Source: Arcicella rosea
GTDB taxonomy: Bacteria; Bacteroidota; Bacteroidia; Cytophagales; Spirosomataceae
Reading direction: 5' to 3'
Length of the DNA stretch: 64,000 nt
NCBI RefSeq assembly: GCF_014204325.1
Contig: NZ_JACHKT010000003.1
Span: 124,001 to 188,000, forward strand
In this document: positions 60,948-64,000 of the stretch, piece by piece
How positions within the stretch are numbered: position 1 is the first letter of the stretch
How the letters are laid out: every line of letters begins with the position of its first letter
Notes under the pieces: generated by a model
The model's database searches: none
The model's input: only the letters and a program-made list of their open reading frames with translations
What the model was told of the DNA's origin: nothing
Translations under genes and position numbers: made by a program

Positions 60948-62678
60948 TCAAAGTTTTGGCAACGATTTTTTCTTTATTTTATTATTCGGTAAATTAATAT
61001 TTTTCTTATCTACTTTTTTTACTTCAATAGAGTCTTTCACAATTGCCTTTGTTAATACTATAATTGGAGGGCTAACTCTTGCTAAAATACTCGATTTAGT
61101 AGGCATTTCTGTAACTCTCCATCTAAATCCGTCTAACTCTTTATCTTCTTCTTTTAATTCTTTTGGTGGAATAAATCTACCTTCTGGTTTGCCTAAAAAT
61201 GCTATGCGAGAGATTTTATTTTTAGAGAAATTCATATTCATTTTCGCACATTGTACTCTATTCATGCCAGTTAGCGTATTTTTTTCATCTACAGCATAAT
61301 AAATACTTTCTCCATTTCCTTCAACGTTTACTTTTTCAATTTTTGAATCATTTGTGAACCTTACAACCATTTTACGTCCTTTTATTTGGTTGTAATTGGT
61401 TAGCGTGTCGGTGGAAATTACGAAAGATTTACCTTTCATATTCATCACGCTGATTTTATTATTCTTGAGTAATATATTGATTGAATCTGCTTCGGATTGA
61501 TTTTTTAAATTCCAAAGAACTGGTTTTTGATAAAAGTAAATCGTTGAATCAGACACATTATAACTCAGTGAATCGCATTTCCCTGAAAAATCACTTTTAT
61601 AAATTAATACTCTTTTATAAGCGTAAAGTTTCTTAGTTTTAGTTTCTTTATTATCTAAGGAAACCAACGTGTCGGCTGTCAGAAAAAGCGTATCATTCTC
61701 AAAAACATTTTTTAGTAAAGCATGTCCAAAAACTCTGGTTACGCCTGTTTTTTTTGAATACCTGCCACGGTCGCCAGTTAGAATGGCTTTGTCTTTTTTA
61801 GAGATAAAATGAATATTTCCAATCGCAATACCAATTTCGGTAGGCGGGTCATAAATCATCGTATCGGCAGTCATGGTATAGTCTTCAGTTTTTACTGTTG
61901 ACCGACCTTTTAAGTTAGAAATTTTTGTTACCGTATTGTACTGACTACCCGGATTGGCGTAAGTCGTATCCTTTTTATTCACAACCAAAGTAGGAGCAAC
62001 AAAAAAAGCTTCTTTCGATAAAGTACTGTAACGTAAAGAATCCGCCGTTAAACTTCCTTCCTTATCAAGAACGTGAACATCCTTTTTAAAATCAAAAAGC
62101 TTAGTAACAGTATTGTAATAGCCTTCTTTACTGGTTAATGTACTCTTTTTATCAATAATTTTTCCACCAGTATTATAATAAGCAATACTTGTATTCAAAT
62201 CATAATCAAGTTTACTTGTCGAAAGGATAATCGTTCTGTCATCCAATTTTACGTGTCCGTTGATAATTGCCTTTCTTTCATTTCCGAAATAATAAGCGGT
62301 ATCGCCAGTAATCGTAACGGTATCAGCTTGAATGATTTTTACTTTTCCGTAGGCTTCCAAAATGTTAGTTGTCTCGTTCAAAATCGCCAAATTACAATAA
62401 AGTAAAGTTGTCCCTTGGCGTAAACCAACATTGCCAATGAGTTTCTTCATTTGCATAAAAGGTTGATTTTGACCAATTAAACTATCTGCTTTGATGATTT
62501 CTACTTGACTTGGATTACCCGTTGACGTTTGTGCTTTCGCTGAAAAAAAAGTAATGTTCAACAGAATTGAACTCAAAAATATATACGATAAAACCTTAGA
62601 AATAGATTTGTCTATTTCAAATGCCTTCGTCGATTCTTGAATTGCGTTAATTTGATGTATTTTTGTGGAATATTTCAT
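60948..62678 (-). CDS. OstA-like (LptA/LptD N-terminal-like) protein
   Basis: A 576-residue periplasmic protein; the ATG at 62678 (MKYSTKIHQINAIQ) is preferred, since a TTG at 62705 lies upstream of the -7 box. After a hydrophobic stretch (SYIFLSSILLNITFFSAKAQ) come OstA repeats: GNVGLRQGTTLLYCNLAIL, EAYGKVKIIQADTVTITGDT, NGHVKLDDRTIILSTSKLDY, then further beta-jellyroll strands with DTLFLTADTL. Bacteroidota OstA-like proteins are thought to carry lipopolysaccharide across the periplasm. It is divergent from tilS with face-to-face promoters. Confidence 0.85.
   Translation of the reverse strand: MKYSTKIHQINAIQESTKAFEIDKSISKVLSYIFLSSILLNITFFSAKAQTSTGNPSQVEIIKADSLIGQNQPFMQMKKLIGNVGLRQGTTLLYCNLAILNETTNILEAYGKVKIIQADTVTITGDTAYYFGNERKAIINGHVKLDDRTIILSTSKLDYDLNTSIAYYNTGGKIIDKKSTLTSKEGYYNTVTKLFDFKKDVHVLDKEGSLTADSLRYSTLSKEAFFVAPTLVVNKKDTTYANPGSQYNTVTKISNLKGRSTVKTEDYTMTADTMIYDPPTEIGIAIGNIHFISKKDKAILTGDRGRYSKKTGVTRVFGHALLKNVFENDTLFLTADTLVSLDNKETKTKKLYAYKRVLIYKSDFSGKCDSLSYNVSDSTIYFYQKPVLWNLKNQSEADSINILLKNNKISVMNMKGKSFVISTDTLTNYNQIKGRKMVVRFTNDSKIEKVNVEGNGESIYYAVDEKNTLTGMNRVQCAKMNMNFSKNKISRIAFLGKPEGRFIPPKELKEEDKELDGFRWRVTEMPTKSSILARVSPPIIVLTKAIVKDSIEVKKVDKKNINLPNNKIKKKSLPKL
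62637..62665 (+). promoter_or_regulatory. Promoter of tilS, inside the 5' end of the OstA-like gene
   Basis: TTG at 62637-62639, 18 nt, TATTTTTG at 62658-62665; predicted start about 62671. It lies within the coding region of the OstA-like gene (start 62678). Confidence 0.5.
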
Positions 62679-62692
62679 AAATCTTGTGCTTG

Positions 62693-62721
62693 CAAAATTA
62701 GCCAAATAAAATCATGCTCAA
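62693..62721 (-). promoter_or_regulatory. Promoter of the OstA-like gene, overlapping the tilS start
   Basis: On the minus strand TTG (62721-62719), 18 nt, then TAATTTTG (62700-62693). Predicted start about 62687, a few nt before the ATG (62678). The -33 box overlaps the tilS start codon region (62714). Confidence 0.55.
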
Positions 62722-64000
62722 CGAGTTTTTAACGTTTATTAACAAACAAAATCTTATTCAACCGTCTCAAAAAGTACTTTTAGCGGTAAGTGGTGGTATG
62801 GATTCTGTCGTGATGTGCGACCTTTTCAGTAAAGCAAAACTTGATTTTGCTATTGCTCATTGTAATTTTGGACTTCGTGGAGAAGAATCAAACGAAGATG
62901 AAATGTTTGTTAAAAAACTGTCTATTAAATACAAAGTTCCATTCTATGTAACGACTTTCCAAACGGCAGACTTTGCAGAAAACGAAAAAATTTCTACGCA
63001 AATGGCTGCTCGTATTTTAAGATATGAATGGTTTGAAAAAATAAGAATACAGCATCAGTTCGATTATATTGCAACGGCTCATCATCAAAACGATGTTTTA
63101 GAAACCGTTTTATTAAACCTTACCAAAGGAACTGGTATCGCTGGTTTGCATGGCATCAGGGTTAAAAAAGGACATATTATTCGCCCAGTTTTGTTTGCTG
63201 AAAAAGAAAGTTTTTTTGATTATGTGGTCGAAAATCAGATTATTTGGCGAGAAGATTCTTCTAATGAATCAAATAAATATCAACGTAATTTGATTAGAAA
63301 TGAAGTAGTGCCTTTGTTGAAACAAATCAATCCAAATCTTGAAAATACCATTCAACAAACTGTAGAAAGAATTACAGCAGTCGAAGATATTTTTGAACAA
63401 GAAATGGAAATGCTGAGGGAGCAAATTACTTGGTCGGATTCACAAGCGATTTATGTTAATTATAAAGCGATTCAAACACTTTCGCAACCTGTGATTAAAC
63501 TGGCAGAATTGTTGAAACCTTATCATTTTAGCTATCAACAAAGTCAGGATATTTTTGAAGCTTTCGATAAAGAATCAGGGAAAACTTTCTTAACGCCTAC
63601 GCATACTTTGGTGAAAGACCGCACTGAACTGGTAATTACTCCTAAAAATTTGCAGGCTTTTACGAGTAAAACCATTGAAAAAAATAATGTTGTTGTAGAG
63701 TTTGGTGATAGAATGTTGAACATCGGAGAGTTTACCGAAATAGAAGAAGGATTCGTTGTGCCAACTGCCAAGAAGTTAGCTTGTTTGGACGCTGATAAAA
63801 TTCGTTTTCCACTTCAACTAAGAAAATGGAAAGAAGGCGATTGGTTTTGTCCGCTAGGAATGAATAAGAAAAAACTCATCAGTGATTTTTTAATTGACCA
63901 AAAAGTACCTTTGAACCTGAAAAAAGAAGTTTACTTACTAACATCAAATGGTTCTATCGTTTGGGTAATTGGTTTTAGAATTGATGATAGATTTAAAGTG
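62714..64000 (+). CDS. tilS: tRNA(Ile)-lysidine synthetase, 3' end off window
   Basis: TilS modifies the wobble C of the tRNA(Ile) anticodon CAU to lysidine, which makes it read AUA. The visible 429 codons are open to the edge. P-loop PP-motif VLLAVSGGMDSVVMCDL near residue 22; IAHCNFGLRGEESNEDEMFV, the family signature; AARILRYEWF and TAHHQNDVLETVLLNL with its His-rich site; then the C-terminal substrate-binding region (RKWKEGDWFCPLGMNKKK). The ATG at 62714 (MLNEFLTFINK) follows its promoter by 48 nt. Confidence 0.93.
   Translation, partial: MLNEFLTFINKQNLIQPSQKVLLAVSGGMDSVVMCDLFSKAKLDFAIAHCNFGLRGEESNEDEMFVKKLSIKYKVPFYVTTFQTADFAENEKISTQMAARILRYEWFEKIRIQHQFDYIATAHHQNDVLETVLLNLTKGTGIAGLHGIRVKKGHIIRPVLFAEKESFFDYVVENQIIWREDSSNESNKYQRNLIRNEVVPLLKQINPNLENTIQQTVERITAVEDIFEQEMEMLREQITWSDSQAIYVNYKAIQTLSQPVIKLAELLKPYHFSYQQSQDIFEAFDKESGKTFLTPTHTLVKDRTELVITPKNLQAFTSKTIEKNNVVVEFGDRMLNIGEFTEIEEGFVVPTAKKLACLDADKIRFPLQLRKWKEGDWFCPLGMNKKKLISDFLIDQKVPLNLKKEVYLLTSNGSIVWVIGFRIDDRFKV

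Noticed and set aside
62679-62705. TTG start of the OstA-like gene
   Set aside because: It lies in and upstream of the -7 box; the mRNA should begin after it, and ATG 62678 follows.
1-64000. CRISPR arrays, phage genes, transposases, rRNA genes
   Set aside because: I looked for regular spacer repeats, DDE or HUH transposase motifs, integrases and rRNA sequences and saw none. The tandem words at 34497-34602 are too irregular for a CRISPR.

Overview
The window comes from an AT-rich member of the Bacteroidota, most likely order Cytophagales (Spirosomataceae-like: Emticicia, Flectobacillus, Arcicella or relatives; the genus is a guess). The evidence is: type IX secretion (T9SS) sorting domains of type A (60152-60793) and type B (43351-46206); a GLPGLI protein beside a TonB-linked outer-membrane barrel; a Wzi/RemB-like outer-membrane protein; a Rho with a long charged insertion; Bacteroidota-type promoters (TTG, about 19 nt, TAnnTTTG) in front of many genes; and the conserved order nusB-ytxH-DUF1573-yajC-ybbR-coaE. 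No transposase, integrase, phage gene, CRISPR array or rRNA is visible.

Layout. 1-9.9 kb: aminotransferase (cut by the left edge), NhaD Na+/H+ antiporter, a TlpA-type thioredoxin protein, an RsmB-type rRNA methyltransferase, a micro-ORF plus orphan terminator, a small lipoprotein, the cysE-cysM cysteine pair, a propeller-like lipoprotein and an OmpR-type response regulator. 10-18.6 kb: envelope genes (GH10-like glycosidase, Wzi/RemB-like barrel, small membrane protein, GT2 glycosyltransferase and a sugar-nucleotide epimerase lacking the usual catalytic Tyr), then rho and tRNA-Pro(GGG). 18.6-24.3 kb: an accessory region beside the tRNA, holding a type III restriction-modification system (mod-res) with an elaborate leader RNA, and a graveyard of gene fragments that includes the 3' end of a phosphoglycerate mutase. 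24.3-31.1 kb: GLPGLI/TonB pair, then trehalase and its probable MFS transporter. 31.3-36.0 kb: an AraC regulator and the lactate-oxidation genes lutA, lutB and lutC, with a VOC-family gene and two structured repeat elements between lutB and lutC. 36-43 kb: an aldo/keto reductase lacking the usual catalytic His, a GT-C-like membrane protein, and sdhC-sdhA-sdhB interrupted by a four-helix-bundle (S23/IVP family) gene. 43-64 kb: a T9SS-exported surface protein, a PVC-type haem protein, bamD-rpoZ-coaBC-DUF4835, a voltage-gated K+ channel, an ABC exporter half, the nusB-to-coaE operon, a second T9SS cargo, an OstA-like protein, and tilS (cut by the right edge).

The most interesting signals are non-coding. 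(1) The leader of the type III R-M operon (23392-23540) can fold in two mutually exclusive ways, one of them a terminator-like hairpin ending in T7 just before mod. (2) Two copies of a composite element, low-complexity inverted arms around a cruciform core that can form a three-way junction, flank the VOC gene inside the lut cluster. (3) An orphan S23/IVP gene sits inside the sdh operon between low-complexity inverted repeats, and the same kind of repeat recurs at other gene borders. (4) A strong terminator lies in the leader of the transporter-trehalase operon. All function calls come from reading the sequence and recalled family motifs; no database search was run.
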